Below are positions 46,504 through 56,308 of a DNA stretch of 64,000 nt, one piece after another. Within the stretch, counting starts at the first letter, position 1; the number at the start of each line of letters is the position of its first letter. The notes under the pieces are model-generated. The model had not been told where the DNA came from and did no database searches. It was given only the letters and a program-made list of their open reading frames with translations. Source of the DNA: Microvirga sp. Mcv34 (lineage in GTDB: Bacteria; Pseudomonadota; Alphaproteobacteria; Rhizobiales; Beijerinckiaceae); contig NZ_JALJRK010000010.1 of the NCBI RefSeq assembly GCF_024519725.1, positions 53,002 through 117,001 of the forward strand. Reading direction: 5' to 3'. The translations under genes and the position numbers were made by a program.

Positions 46504-48830
46504 CCCATCGGCCTCCCCCGCAGGCTCTCGCAGGCCCGCAGGATCGCCTCAGGCGTGGCCGGCGCATTGAGCGGCACGGGCTTCGACGGATCGACGGCAT
46601 GGACCGCGTCGGCAAGGGCGCAGAACACGCTGTTGGCCAGCATGATCGGCGGCTCGCCCACGGCCTTGGAGCGGTAGATCGTCTCCTCGCGGTTCTCGTT
46701 GGGATAGAGCGCCACGCTGAAGTCGGCCGGCACGTCGGATGCCACCGGGATCTTGTAGGTGGAAGGCGCGTGCGTGAGCAGACGCCCGTCCTTGGCGAAG
46801 ACCAGTTCTTCCGTGGTCAGCCAGCCCATGCCCTGCACGAACCCGCCTTCGATCTGGCCGATATCGATCGCCGGATTGAGGGAGCGCCCCACATCGTGGA
46901 GAATGTCGGCACGCAGCAGGCGGTTCTCGCCGGTGAGCGTGTCGACGATCACCTCCGAGCAGGCCGCCCCATAGGCGAAGTAGAAGAAGGGCCGACCCGT
47001 TGCCTTCGCCCGGTCCCAGGTGATCTTCGGCGTCTTGTAATGCCCGGCCTCGGACAGCGAGACGCGGGCGAGGATGCACTTCTTCACCAGCTCGTCGAAG
47101 GCGACGCTGTCGTTGCCGATGAAGACGCGGTCGTCGCGGAACACGATCTGCTCGTCCGGCACCCCATAGGCTTCTGCCGCGTAGTCGATCATCCGCTTCT
47201 TGATCGCGCCCGCCGCGACCCGCGCCGCCATGCCGTTGAGATCGGACCCGGAGGAGGCTGCCGTGGGCGAGGTGTTCGGCACCTTCGCGGTGGTCGTCGC
47301 GGTGATGCGTACCCGTTCCATGGCGATGCCGAATTCCTCGGCTACCACCTGCGCCACCTTGATGTAGAGCCCCTGCCCCATCTCGGTGCCGCCGTGGTTC
47401 AGGTGCACGGACCCGTCCTGATACACATGCACCAGGGCGCCCGCCTGATTCATGTGCGTGAGCGTGAAGCTGATGCCGAATTTCACCGGCGTCAGCGCCA
47501 GTCCGCGCTTCATGATCGGCGACGATGCGTTGAAGGCCGCAATCTCCTCGCGGCGCACGCGATAGTTCGACGTCTCTTCGAGCGTGCGCACGAGATTGAT
47601 GAGCGTGTCGGTCTCCTCGACCTCCATGCCATAGGGCGTGACGTTCTCGCCCGGCCGGTAGAAATTGACGTAGCGCACGTCGAGCGGATCGCGCCCTGTC
47701 GCCCAGGCGATCTGGTCCATCACGTGCTCGATGGCCAGCATCCCCTGCGGGCCGCCGAAGCCGCGGAAGGCGGTGTTGGACACCGTGTTGGTCTTCAGCC
47801 GCTTCGAGGCGATGTGGACGGCCGGCATCCAATAGGCGTTGTCCGCGTGGAACATGGCCCTGTCGACGACGCCGCTGGAGAGATCCGCCGAATAGCCGCA
47901 GCGGGCCAGCAGATCGACCGCATAACCCTGGATGCGCCCGTCCTCGTCGAACCCGACCTGCCAGTCGCAGCGGAAATCGTGACGCTTGCCCGTGAGGACA
48001 AAATCGTCGTCCCGGTCGAGGCGCAGCTTGCAGGGCCTGCCCGTCACCCGGGCTGCGAGCGCGGCCGTGACGGCCCATTGCGTCGCCTGGCTTTCCTTCC
48101 CGCCGAAGCCGCCGCCCATGCGGCGCGTCTCGCAGGTCACATAGGCGTCGGGAATGTCGAGCACGCGGGCGACCACGTGCTGCACCTCTGTCGGATGCTG
48201 TGTCGAGGAATAGACATGGATGTCGCCATCCTCGCCCGGGATCGCCATGGCGATCTGGCCCTCGAGATAGAAGTGCTCCTGCCCGCCGACGCGGAATCGG
48301 CCCTCCAGCTTCCGTGGGGCGTGGGCAATCGCCGCATTCGGATCGCCGCGGCCGTAAGCGTAGTCGGGGAGCACGGTCTCACCGCGCTCCAGCGCATCCT
48401 CGACGGTGATGCTGGGCGCTTCCTCTTCGATGTCCATGACCGCCTTCGTAACGGCACGACGCGCCGCGTCGCGGCTCGTCGCAACGACGGCGAAAAGGGC
48501 CTGGCCGAGAAAGCTGATCTCGGTGTCGGCGAAGAGCGGATCGTCGCCGAAGGCGGGCGACACATCGTTCTTTCCAGGAATGTCGGCAGCGCTGAGAACG
48601 GCGACGACGCCGGGCATCGCGCGCACGGCCGACACGTCGAGAGAGACCAGCCGCCCCCGGGCCTTCGGCGATTGGCCGATGGCCACGTGCAGCGTGCCCT
48701 CGGGCTCGCGAATGTCGTCGATATACTGCGCCGATCCCTGGACATGCTTGATGCCGGAATCGTGGGCGACGGGCTGGCGGACGTGGCGAAGCGATTCCGC
48801 ATCCATGGTCGGTTTGGCGGGTGAGTTCAT
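46500..48830 (-). CDS. xdhB: Xanthine dehydrogenase molybdopterin-binding subunit
   Basis: XdhB holds the molybdenum cofactor and oxidises hypoxanthine and xanthine to urate. The 776-residue protein has GGGFGGKESQ near residue 245, AFRGFGGPQGM near 355 and the catalytic Glu in KAVGEPPIMLA near 740. It starts 4 bases after xdhA and overlaps xdhC by 4 bases. Length matches the bacterial two-subunit enzyme. Confidence 0.96.
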   Translation of the reverse strand: MNSPAKPTMDAESLRHVRQPVAHDSGIKHVQGSAQYIDDIREPEGTLHVAIGQSPKARGRLVSLDVSAVRAMPGVVAVLSAADIPGKNDVSPAFGDDPLFADTEISFLGQALFAVVATSRDAARRAVTKAVMDIEEEAPSITVEDALERGETVLPDYAYGRGDPNAAIAHAPRKLEGRFRVGGQEHFYLEGQIAMAIPGEDGDIHVYSSTQHPTEVQHVVARVLDIPDAYVTCETRRMGGGFGGKESQATQWAVTAALAARVTGRPCKLRLDRDDDFVLTGKRHDFRCDWQVGFDEDGRIQGYAVDLLARCGYSADLSSGVVDRAMFHADNAYWMPAVHIASKRLKTNTVSNTAFRGFGGPQGMLAIEHVMDQIAWATGRDPLDVRYVNFYRPGENVTPYGMEVEETDTLINLVRTLEETSNYRVRREEIAAFNASSPIMKRGLALTPVKFGISFTLTHMNQAGALVHVYQDGSVHLNHGGTEMGQGLYIKVAQVVAEEFGIAMERVRITATTTAKVPNTSPTAASSGSDLNGMAARVAAGAIKKRMIDYAAEAYGVPDEQIVFRDDRVFIGNDSVAFDELVKKCILARVSLSEAGHYKTPKITWDRAKATGRPFFYFAYGAACSEVIVDTLTGENRLLRADILHDVGRSLNPAIDIGQIEGGFVQGMGWLTTEELVFAKDGRLLTHAPSTYKIPVASDVPADFSVALYPNENREETIYRSKAVGEPPIMLANSVFCALADAVHAVDPSKPVPLNAPATPEAILRACESLRGRPMG

Positions 48831-48834
48831 GACC

Positions 48835-50316
48835 CTACTCCGCCGCCTGGAGGGCTTCGCGCCGTCCGATGATCCGAGTCGCCTGTGTTTCGCCCGATGC
48901 GGTTTCGCTCAGCGCCTTGAACACGAGGTTGCGCGCGACGGTCGCGCGGTAGGCGGACGAGGCCCGATGATCGTCGAGAGGCTGGTAGTCGATCGCAATC
49001 GCCGCCATGGCTTCGCCCCAGGACGACGGCTCGTCGAGCGACAGGCCGATCAGCGCCCGCTCCGTCTCGGCCGCGCGCTTGGGCGTTCCGGCCATGCCGC
49101 CGAAGGCGACGCGAGCCTCCGCGATGCGCCGCCCATCGAGCGTGAACCTGAAGACGCCGAGAACCGCCGAGATATCTTCGTCGAAGCGCTTCGAGATCTT
49201 GTAGGCGCGGAAAACCTCTTGGGCCTTCAGCTTCGGCACGCTCACCCGGCGAACGAACTCGCCCGGCTTCCGGTCCTGCCTGCGATAGGCAATGAAGAAG
49301 TCTTCGAGTGGGAGCGTGCGGGTGCCGTCGCCCTGTCGCAATTCCAATGCCGCGCCAAGAGCGATGAGGGCGGGCGCGAGGTCGCCGATAGGCGAGCCGT
49401 TGGCGATGCTGCCGCCGACTGTTCCAGAAGCGCGCACCTGCACCGAACCGAAGCGCCGCATGATCTCGCCGAGATCGGGATCGATCCGCGCGAGGGATGG
49501 ATGGATTTCCGCGTGCGTCACCGTCGCGCCGATCCCGAGCCTGTCCGAGGAATCCTCGATCAGGTCGAGACCCGCCACGCGCCCGAGCCAGATGACCTTC
49601 TCGATCTCCATCATGGCCTTGGTGATCCAGAGGCCGACATCGGTGCAGCCGGCCACCAGGGTCGCATCGGGGTGTCGCGCATACAACGCCGCAAGCGAAT
49701 CCGCGCTCGCAGGCGCGGCGAAGAAACAGGTCTCGTCGCCGATGAAGACATCGCGCCCATCGGCCAGACTCATGAGCCCCTGCGCGGTGTGCTCCCTGCT
49801 CTCGGAAAAGGAATCGCCGACATGGCGGCTGCAGGCCTGAAGCGCCGCGTCCACGATGGGACGGTAGCCCGTGCAGCGGCAGAGATTGCCGGCCAGAGCA
49901 TCATTGACGCTCTCGCGGGTCAATGGCCGCTCACCTTCATGATAGAGGGTGAAGAGGCTCATCACGATGCCGGGCGTGCAGAACCCGCATTGCGATCCGT
50001 GATGGGCCACCATCGCGGACTGGACCGGGTGCAGGTCTCCGGTTGAGCTCAGATCTTCGACCGTGACGAGTTCCGCTCCGTCGATCTGGCCTAGCAGCAG
50101 GATGCAGGCATTGATGGGCTCGTAATGCACACGCCCGCCCCTCAATCGACCCAAGGCCACGGTGCAGGCACCGCAATCGCCTTCCGCGCAACCCTCCTTC
50201 GTGTCGACGCGACGCTCCTGAAGCCTCAAATAGTCCAGAAGCGTGGTGCGCGGGTGAAAGCCGGAAACCTCGACGGCCTGTCCGTTCCGCCAGAAGCGGA
50301 TAGTGTCTCGTACCAC
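48835..50316 (-). CDS. xdhA: Xanthine dehydrogenase FAD/iron-sulfur subunit
   Basis: The 493-residue protein carries two [2Fe-2S] domains (CAEGDCGACTVALG near residues 44-57 and CGFCTPG then GNLCRCTGYRPI near 110-145) and a CO dehydrogenase-type FAD domain (ATLVAGCTDVGL, ASGTVGGSIANGSP). The start is a GTG at 50316 with GGAGG 5 bases upstream; the longer reading from 50400 adds 28 residues without a binding site. It is the first gene of the xdhABC operon. Confidence 0.94.
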   Translation of the reverse strand: MVRDTIRFWRNGQAVEVSGFHPRTTLLDYLRLQERRVDTKEGCAEGDCGACTVALGRLRGGRVHYEPINACILLLGQIDGAELVTVEDLSSTGDLHPVQSAMVAHHGSQCGFCTPGIVMSLFTLYHEGERPLTRESVNDALAGNLCRCTGYRPIVDAALQACSRHVGDSFSESREHTAQGLMSLADGRDVFIGDETCFFAAPASADSLAALYARHPDATLVAGCTDVGLWITKAMMEIEKVIWLGRVAGLDLIEDSSDRLGIGATVTHAEIHPSLARIDPDLGEIMRRFGSVQVRASGTVGGSIANGSPIGDLAPALIALGAALELRQGDGTRTLPLEDFFIAYRRQDRKPGEFVRRVSVPKLKAQEVFRAYKISKRFDEDISAVLGVFRFTLDGRRIAEARVAFGGMAGTPKRAAETERALIGLSLDEPSSWGEAMAAIAIDYQPLDDHRASSAYRATVARNLVFKALSETASGETQATRIIGRREALQAAE

Positions 50317-50455
50317 AGTAATCCTCCGCCGGTTGCACCCGGCCTTGTTATGGTGAGCCGGGTCGAATGACGGAGCAAGGCCTTTTCGCCAAGGGCACAC
50401 TCAAGCGAGACTGTCCGCCACCAGAACCGGCTTTTCCTGCCGTCGAGGTCTCCGC

Positions 50456-50896
50456 TTACCAGGTGCCGGTATTCGGCATGGATGCCCAGGGCTCCTGCAC
50501 GGGCTTCGGCTCGCCGCGCTGCAGCAATTCGATCGAGATGTTGTCCGGAGTCTTGATGAAGGCCATGTTGCCGTCGCGTGGCGGACGGTTGATAGTGACG
50601 CCTGCCTCCATCAGCTTGCGGCAGGTCTCGTAGATGTCATCGACCCGGTAAGCGAGATGGCCGAAATTACGACCTCCGGTATATTCGTTCTCGTCCCAGT
50701 TGTAGGTGAGTTCCAGCAAGGGAGCCTTCGTGTCCTTGGACTTCTCCACATCGCCGGGAGCGGCCAGGAAAACGAGGGTGTAACGCCCCTTCTCGTTGTT
50801 CGTCCGGCGAACCTCGACCAGCCCGAACTTGTTGCAGAAGAAATCGAGGGATTCCTCGAGGTTCGAGACGCGAACCATCGTGTGCAGGTATTCCAT
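50456..50896 (-). CDS. gloA: Lactoylglutathione lyase (glyoxalase I)
   Basis: GloA converts the methylglyoxal-glutathione adduct to lactoylglutathione. The 146-residue VOC protein has [17 protein letters not shown] at the start with the first metal His, [12 protein letters not shown] with the Glu, [10 protein letters not shown] with the second His, and ISIELLQRG with the final Glu. The set of four ligands is complete. It lies 139 bases upstream of xdhA on the same strand. Confidence 0.94.
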   Translation of the reverse strand: MEYLHTMVRVSNLEESLDFFCNKFGLVEVRRTNNEKGRYTLVFLAAPGDVEKSKDTKAPLLELTYNWDENEYTGGRNFGHLAYRVDDIYETCRKLMEAGVTINRPPRDGNMAFIKTPDNISIELLQRGEPKPVQEPWASMPNTGTW

Positions 50897-51092
50897 GATC
50901 AGTTTCCCTATGGGTCGGGGATAGGTGATGGCGTATTTGCCGAGGAGATCAAGGGGTACCTTTTTCTTGCGCCGAAAAAGCCTTGGATTTGCTCAAGATC
51001 AGGTGACTTTTAACAATTGCTGCTCCAAGCAGGCTGGAGGCCCCTCCCCAAGGTCCTACTTTCGACGTAACACAGTTTCAGACGAGTATCTG

Positions 51093-53744
51093 ATGCGCAT
51101 CGACACAAACCCGATTGTTCGCCTTGAGGATTACCGACCCAGCGACTTCCTGATCGACAGCGTCGAGCTCGATGTCAGACTTCATCCCACGGAAACCCGG
51201 GTCATCGCCACCCTCGCCATGCGGCCCAACCCGGAGGGTCGTCCGGACGCGGCGCTCGCCCTCGATGGCGACGAGCTGAAGCTGAAGTCCGTGGCTCTGA
51301 ACGGCCGCACCCTGGGGACCGAGGAGTTCGAAGCCTCGCCCCAGTCGCTGACCATCGCGCAGGCGCCCCGACAACCCTTTACCCTCACCATCGAGACCGA
51401 GATCAATCCGACCGCCAACACCAAGCTCATGGGCCTCTACCGGTCGAGCGGCAATTACTGCACGCAGTGCGAGGCGGAAGGCTTCAGGCGGATCACCTAT
51501 TTCCTCGACCGGCCGGACGTTCTCAGCGTCTACACCACCCGCCTCGAAGCCGAGCGCGACGATGTTCCGGTTCTCCTGGGCAACGGCAATCCGGTCGAAA
51601 GCGGATCCGTGGACGGTTCCCACCGACATTATGCCGTGTGGCACGATCCTCACCCGAAGCCGTCCTATCTCTTCGCCCTCGTCGGCGGGCGCCTCGGCCG
51701 TATTGCCAAGACCTTCACGACCATGAGCGGGCGCGAGGTGGAGCTGGCGATCTATGTGGAACCCGGCAAGGAGGATCGCGCCGATTACGCCCTCGACGCC
51801 CTCGAACGCTCCATGTGCTGGGATGAGCGGGTCTTCGGCCGCGAATACGACCTGGACGTTTTCAACATCGTCGCCGTGTCCGACTTCAACATGGGCGCGA
51901 TGGAGAACAAGGGTCTCAACATCTTCAACGACAAATACGTTCTCGCTTCCCCCGAGACCGCCACGGATATGGACTATGCCCATATCGAAGCGATCATCGC
52001 TCATGAGTACTTCCATAACTGGACCGGCAACCGCGTGACCTGCCGCGACTGGTTCCAGCTCTGCCTGAAGGAGGGCCTGACGGTCTTCCGCGATCAGGAA
52101 TTCTCATCCGACGAACGCTCCCGCCCCGTTCACCGTATCGCCGAGGTGAAGACCTTGCGGGCGCGGCAGTTCCTGGAGGATTCGAGTCCCCTCGCCCACC
52201 CGGTGCGCCCGACCCAGTATCGGGAGATCAACAACTTCTACACCGCCACCGTCTACGAGAAGGGCGCCGAGATCGTGCGCATGCTCAAGACGATCATCGG
52301 CGAGGAGGATTTCCGGCGCGGCATGGATCTCTATTTCGAGCGCTGCGACGGTACGGCCGCTACTGTCGAGGACTTCCTCAATGCCTTCGCCGAAGTGACC
52401 GGCCGTGACCTGTCTCACTTCGCGCGCTGGTACGAACAATCCGGGACGCCGCGGGTCAAGGTGAAGGGGCATTACGATCCCGACGCGCGGACCTACCGCA
52501 TCGATTTCACGCAGAGCACGCCTCCGACTCCCGGTCAGCCGAGGAAGGACGCCATGGCGATCCCGGTGGCGCTCGGCCTGGTCACGCATGATGGGTCGCT
52601 CCTGAACGCGACGTGCGAGCATGTGGACGCTCGGGGCGTCTTCCTGTTCGACAAGCCTGAACACAGCATCACCTTCACGGGCGTGACGTCCCTGCCGGTG
52701 CCATCGCTCTTCCGAGGGTTTTCGGCTCCGGTGAAGGTTTCGCTCGACCTGCCGAACGAGGAGCTGCTGGTCCTCCTCCGGCACGACACGGACGCCTTCA
52801 ATCGCTGGCAGGCGGCACAGACCGTCGCCATGCGCCTTCTTGCCGCCCGCGCGAACGGCGCCGATGTCTCAGACGCGCCGATCGACGCCTTCACGGCGGC
52901 GCTTGCCTCCTTCATGGACAGGAACGCCTGTGAGGATCCGGCCTTCGCAGCGCTTGTCGTCACGCTGCCCAGCGAGGCGGATATCGCGCAGGAGATCGGC
53001 CAGAACGTGAACCCGGATGCCATTCATCAGGCCCGCACGGAGATGAGGCGGCGCATCGGCGTCAGTTGCGCCCAGCACCTGCGGCGCTTCTACGGGTCGT
53101 TGACCGATTCAGGAGCCTACAGCCCCGATGCGGCCAGCGCGGGGCGGCGCTCGCTGCGCAACGCGTCGCTCGATCTCCTTGCGGCCGCCGATCCAGGCGA
53201 AGGCGAAGCCCTCGCCGTGCGCCAGCTCGAATCCGCAAGCAACATGACCGACCGCCTCGCGTCCTTGAGCGTTCTGACCACCCTGCCGGGTGCGGTGCGC
53301 GAGGAAGCCATTGCCCGTTTCGGCGAACGCTATCGCAACGAGCCCCTCGTGCTCGACAAGTGGTTCACCCTGCAGGCCGCCATCCCGGAGGACGGCACCT
53401 TGGAGCGCGTCAAAGGCCTGATGCAGCATCCGGCATTCTCGATCACCAACCCCAACCGCGTGCGCGCGCTCATCGGAAGCTTCGCCATGCTGAATCAGGT
53501 TCAGTTCAATCGCGCGGACGGAGCCGGCTATCGCTTCCTGGCCTCGATCGTGCTGCGTACGGATGAGCTGAACCCACAGCTCGCGGCTCGTCTGCTGACC
53601 GCTTTCAGCACCTGGCGGATGATGGAAAGCACGCGCCGTTCACACGCCGAAGAAGCCCTTCGCTCCATCGCTCAAAAGCCCAATCTTTCCCGGGACGTAG
53701 GTGATATCGTGAGTCGTTCGCTCGAAGAGAACCAGGGCAAATAA
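51093..53744 (+). CDS. pepN: Aminopeptidase N (M1 family)
   Basis: The 883-residue zinc aminopeptidase has the substrate motif GAMENKGLN near residue 268 and HEYFHNWTGNRV near 305 with HExxH, and the third zinc Glu 19 residues later. The N-terminal beta and C-terminal helical domains make up the usual length of the E. coli-type PepN. I start at the ATG at 51093 (MRIDTNPIVRLEDY); the longer frame from 50925 has no family support. Monocistronic. The 191 bases after it contain no gene I can support. Confidence 0.96.
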   Translation: MRIDTNPIVRLEDYRPSDFLIDSVELDVRLHPTETRVIATLAMRPNPEGRPDAALALDGDELKLKSVALNGRTLGTEEFEASPQSLTIAQAPRQPFTLTIETEINPTANTKLMGLYRSSGNYCTQCEAEGFRRITYFLDRPDVLSVYTTRLEAERDDVPVLLGNGNPVESGSVDGSHRHYAVWHDPHPKPSYLFALVGGRLGRIAKTFTTMSGREVELAIYVEPGKEDRADYALDALERSMCWDERVFGREYDLDVFNIVAVSDFNMGAMENKGLNIFNDKYVLASPETATDMDYAHIEAIIAHEYFHNWTGNRVTCRDWFQLCLKEGLTVFRDQEFSSDERSRPVHRIAEVKTLRARQFLEDSSPLAHPVRPTQYREINNFYTATVYEKGAEIVRMLKTIIGEEDFRRGMDLYFERCDGTAATVEDFLNAFAEVTGRDLSHFARWYEQSGTPRVKVKGHYDPDARTYRIDFTQSTPPTPGQPRKDAMAIPVALGLVTHDGSLLNATCEHVDARGVFLFDKPEHSITFTGVTSLPVPSLFRGFSAPVKVSLDLPNEELLVLLRHDTDAFNRWQAAQTVAMRLLAARANGADVSDAPIDAFTAALASFMDRNACEDPAFAALVVTLPSEADIAQEIGQNVNPDAIHQARTEMRRRIGVSCAQHLRRFYGSLTDSGAYSPDAASAGRRSLRNASLDLLAAADPGEGEALAVRQLESASNMTDRLASLSVLTTLPGAVREEAIARFGERYRNEPLVLDKWFTLQAAIPEDGTLERVKGLMQHPAFSITNPNRVRALIGSFAMLNQVQFNRADGAGYRFLASIVLRTDELNPQLAARLLTAFSTWRMMESTRRSHAEEALRSIAQKPNLSRDVGDIVSRSLEENQGK

Positions 53745-53890
53745 GCTATATGTTCTAGTAGGTTAGCGGGTTGTCCAAGATTTCCCCAGGGGAATGCGAA
53801 ATGGGAAAATTTTTATTAACCTTCGGGTTCTACTAACTAGACAAATCACCCGCTCAAGATTCTATTGTTAGTGATTCGGAGAGATGCGGC

Positions 53891-53980
53891 ACGTCCTCCG
53901 AAACAGGACGTAAATGGTTCCGGAGGAAGCATCGCATGGCGGGGGCGGTGACCGCATGCGTACCCGCACGCGCGGGTACG
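53891..53980 (+). other. Two hairpins around the kinase start codon
   Basis: ACGTCCT/AGGACGT (53891-53897/53905-53911) lies before the ribosome binding site GGAGGAA (53922-53928). CGTACCCGC/GCGGGTACG (53959-53967/53972-53980) is a perfect 9-bp stem at codons 8-15 of the kinase gene. Together they could limit ribosome access; this is inference. Confidence 0.35.
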
Positions 53981-56263
53981 ATTCTAGGAGTGACGCGTTC
54001 GGATGCGAATCCGGCCTATCGTCGGCTCGAGCAATATGAGCCTCTGCTGAGGCTCGCAGTCCCGGCTCTCCTTGTTCTTTTCCTGATCACCCTCGCAGGC
54101 AGCGCCTGGATCCAGATCCGCGACGGCCGCAAGGACACCCTCTTCGACGCCATCAACGACATCGACATCATCGCGTCCCTCTCGGCCGCGAAGCTCGGCG
54201 CCGCTCGTGCGCCGACAGACCGCACTCAGGCATTGGCTCAGCTCGAGCGCCTGGCGAAGGACATGCCGCCGAGCGCCCTGACGCAGAACCGCTCGCTCCT
54301 GCTTGTGGACCAAGCCGGCCTTATTCTCGCTGTCTATCCGCCCATGGACGAAGCACCGGCGAAGCTGACGGACATCCTGGGAGAAGCGCAGCCCCTGATG
54401 CTGTTCGCGGACCGCGCCGGCGTGATGACGATCAAGCTTCCTGGCGGCACCGAGGGCATGGCAACGGTCCGTGCGCTTCACGCGTCTTCCGGACAGATCG
54501 CGCTCGTGCAGCCGATGCCGCACATTCTCTCCGGTTGGTGGACGCGCACCATCGGCCATGTCTCGCTGCTCGGCGCCACCATCGTGGTCCTGCTCGGCAT
54601 CGGCGTGGCCTATGTGATGCAGGCGAACCGCGCCCGCGCCGCCGACGAGGTTTGCGAGAAGGTGCGCGACAGGATCGATTCCGCGCTCAACCGCGGACGC
54701 TGCGGGCTGTGGGACTGGGATATCGGCCGCGGGCGCATCTATTGGTCCGACTCGATGTACGAGCTCCTGGGATACGAGCGCCAGGACGAGTTCCTTTCCT
54801 TCGGCGAAGTGAACACCATGATCCATCCCGAGGATCAGGACCTTTTCACGCTGGCCGAGCAGCTCGCCTCCGCCAGCACCTCGCTCGTGGACTACGAGTT
54901 CCGCATCCGCAGCATCTCGGGTGACTGGGTGTGGCTGCGCGCCCGCGCCGAGCTGATGAACGATCCGGACGACGCGGCGAGCCATCTCGTCGGCATCGCC
55001 GTCGACGTGACCGAGCAGCGCGGCCTGGAAGAGAAGACCGCGAAGGCGGATGCCCGCCTGCACGACGCGATCGAGGCCATCTCGGAGGCCTTCGTGCTGT
55101 GGGATGCGAACAACAACCTCGTGCTCTGCAACTCGAAATTCCAGAAGCTGCACGAGCTGCCCGCGGATGCGCAGCTCCAGGGCAAGTCCTACGCGGAAGT
55201 GATGGCGCTCGGTCGTCCGCCGGAAGTGCAGCATCAGTTCCTGCGTCGCGAGCAGCAGGATGTCGGCGCGCGCACCTTCGAGGCGCGCCTGCAAGATGGC
55301 CGCTGGCTGCAGATCAACGAGCGACGCACCAAGGACGGCGGCTACGTGTCGGTCGGCACGGACATCACCGCGCTCAAGCGCCACGAGCACCGCCTCGTCG
55401 AGTCCGAGAAGGAACTCATCGCGACCGTTCTCGACCTCAAGCAGTCGCGCCAGAAGCTCGAGGCGCAGACCCACCAGCTTGCCGATCTCGCTGAACGCTA
55501 TCTCGACCAGAAAGCGCAGGCCGAGAGCGCCAACCGGGCGAAGTCCGAATTCCTCGCCAATATGAGCCATGAGCTGCGCACGCCGCTCAACGCCATCATC
55601 GGTTTCGCGGAAGTCATGCAGAGCGGCATCTTCGGCTCGCTCGGCTCCGAAAAGTACGAGGAATACTGCTCCGACATCCGCTCGAGCGGCGAATATCTCC
55701 TGTCGGTGATCAACGACATTCTCGACATGTCGCGCATCGAGGCGGGCCGCACGTCGCTCACCAAGCAGCCGATCGAGGTCCACGCGTCGATCCAGCGTGC
55801 CCTCAAGCTCGTGGGCGAGCAGACCAAGGCCAAGAATCTCTCGGTCACGGTCGACGTGAACCCCGACGACATCATCGTTCCGGCGGACGAGCGCGCGCTG
55901 CACCAGATCCTCGTCAACCTGCTCCAGAACGCCACGAAGTTCACGAGCGACGGCGGCTGCATCACCGTGCGAACCCGCCAGGCCGGCAACGCGGTCAACA
56001 TCTACGTGGAAGACAACGGCATCGGCATTCCCGATCACGCCTTGCACAAGCTCGGACAGCCGTTCGAGCAGGTCGAGACCGAGTTCTCGAAAAGCTACAA
56101 GGGTTCGGGCCTGGGCCTCGCCATCGCCCGCTCCCTCGCCGAGCTCCATGGCGGCAGCCTGCGCATCAGGAGCCAGGAAGGCGTCGGCACCATCGTGCTC
56201 GTCCACCTGCCGCTCACGGAGGCCACGAACGCGGATATCGCGCTGGCCGATGCGGCCGCGTAA
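53936..56263 (+). CDS. PleC-like membrane histidine kinase with PAS domains
   Basis: The 775-residue kinase has membrane helices near residues 38-58 and 205-228 flanking a periplasmic domain. PAS domains lie at about 250-360 and 385-480. The HisKA motif NMSHELRTPLNAIIGFAEVM, with the His near residue 545, and the segment GSEKYEEYCSDIRSSGEYLL closely match PleC, the Caulobacter kinase/phosphatase acting on DivK. The ATP domain has DNGIGIP and GSGLGLAIA. GGAGGAA lies 7 bases before the ATG. Equivalence to PleC/PdhS rather than another HPK1 kinase is inference. Convergent with glnE. Confidence 0.88.
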   Translation: MAGAVTACVPARAGTILGVTRSDANPAYRRLEQYEPLLRLAVPALLVLFLITLAGSAWIQIRDGRKDTLFDAINDIDIIASLSAAKLGAARAPTDRTQALAQLERLAKDMPPSALTQNRSLLLVDQAGLILAVYPPMDEAPAKLTDILGEAQPLMLFADRAGVMTIKLPGGTEGMATVRALHASSGQIALVQPMPHILSGWWTRTIGHVSLLGATIVVLLGIGVAYVMQANRARAADEVCEKVRDRIDSALNRGRCGLWDWDIGRGRIYWSDSMYELLGYERQDEFLSFGEVNTMIHPEDQDLFTLAEQLASASTSLVDYEFRIRSISGDWVWLRARAELMNDPDDAASHLVGIAVDVTEQRGLEEKTAKADARLHDAIEAISEAFVLWDANNNLVLCNSKFQKLHELPADAQLQGKSYAEVMALGRPPEVQHQFLRREQQDVGARTFEARLQDGRWLQINERRTKDGGYVSVGTDITALKRHEHRLVESEKELIATVLDLKQSRQKLEAQTHQLADLAERYLDQKAQAESANRAKSEFLANMSHELRTPLNAIIGFAEVMQSGIFGSLGSEKYEEYCSDIRSSGEYLLSVINDILDMSRIEAGRTSLTKQPIEVHASIQRALKLVGEQTKAKNLSVTVDVNPDDIIVPADERALHQILVNLLQNATKFTSDGGCITVRTRQAGNAVNIYVEDNGIGIPDHALHKLGQPFEQVETEFSKSYKGSGLGLAIARSLAELHGGSLRIRSQEGVGTIVLVHLPLTEATNADIALADAAA

Positions 56264-56308
56264 ATTCCGGCAGAGATCCGACCGGCAAGAGGCGCCGAGG
56301 ACGAGATC

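Noticed and set aside
46599..48824. 741-codon open frame on the plus strand over xdhB
   Set aside because: Shadow of a clearly real xdhB on the other strand; composition is that of an antisense frame.
53812..53890. 25-codon ORF after pepN
   Set aside because: GGGGA directly abuts the ATG with no spacing and there is no homology; treated as chance.
53984..56206. 740-codon open frame on the minus strand
   Set aside because: It is the mirror of the PleC-like kinase frame in GC-rich DNA; no family match and no ribosome binding site.
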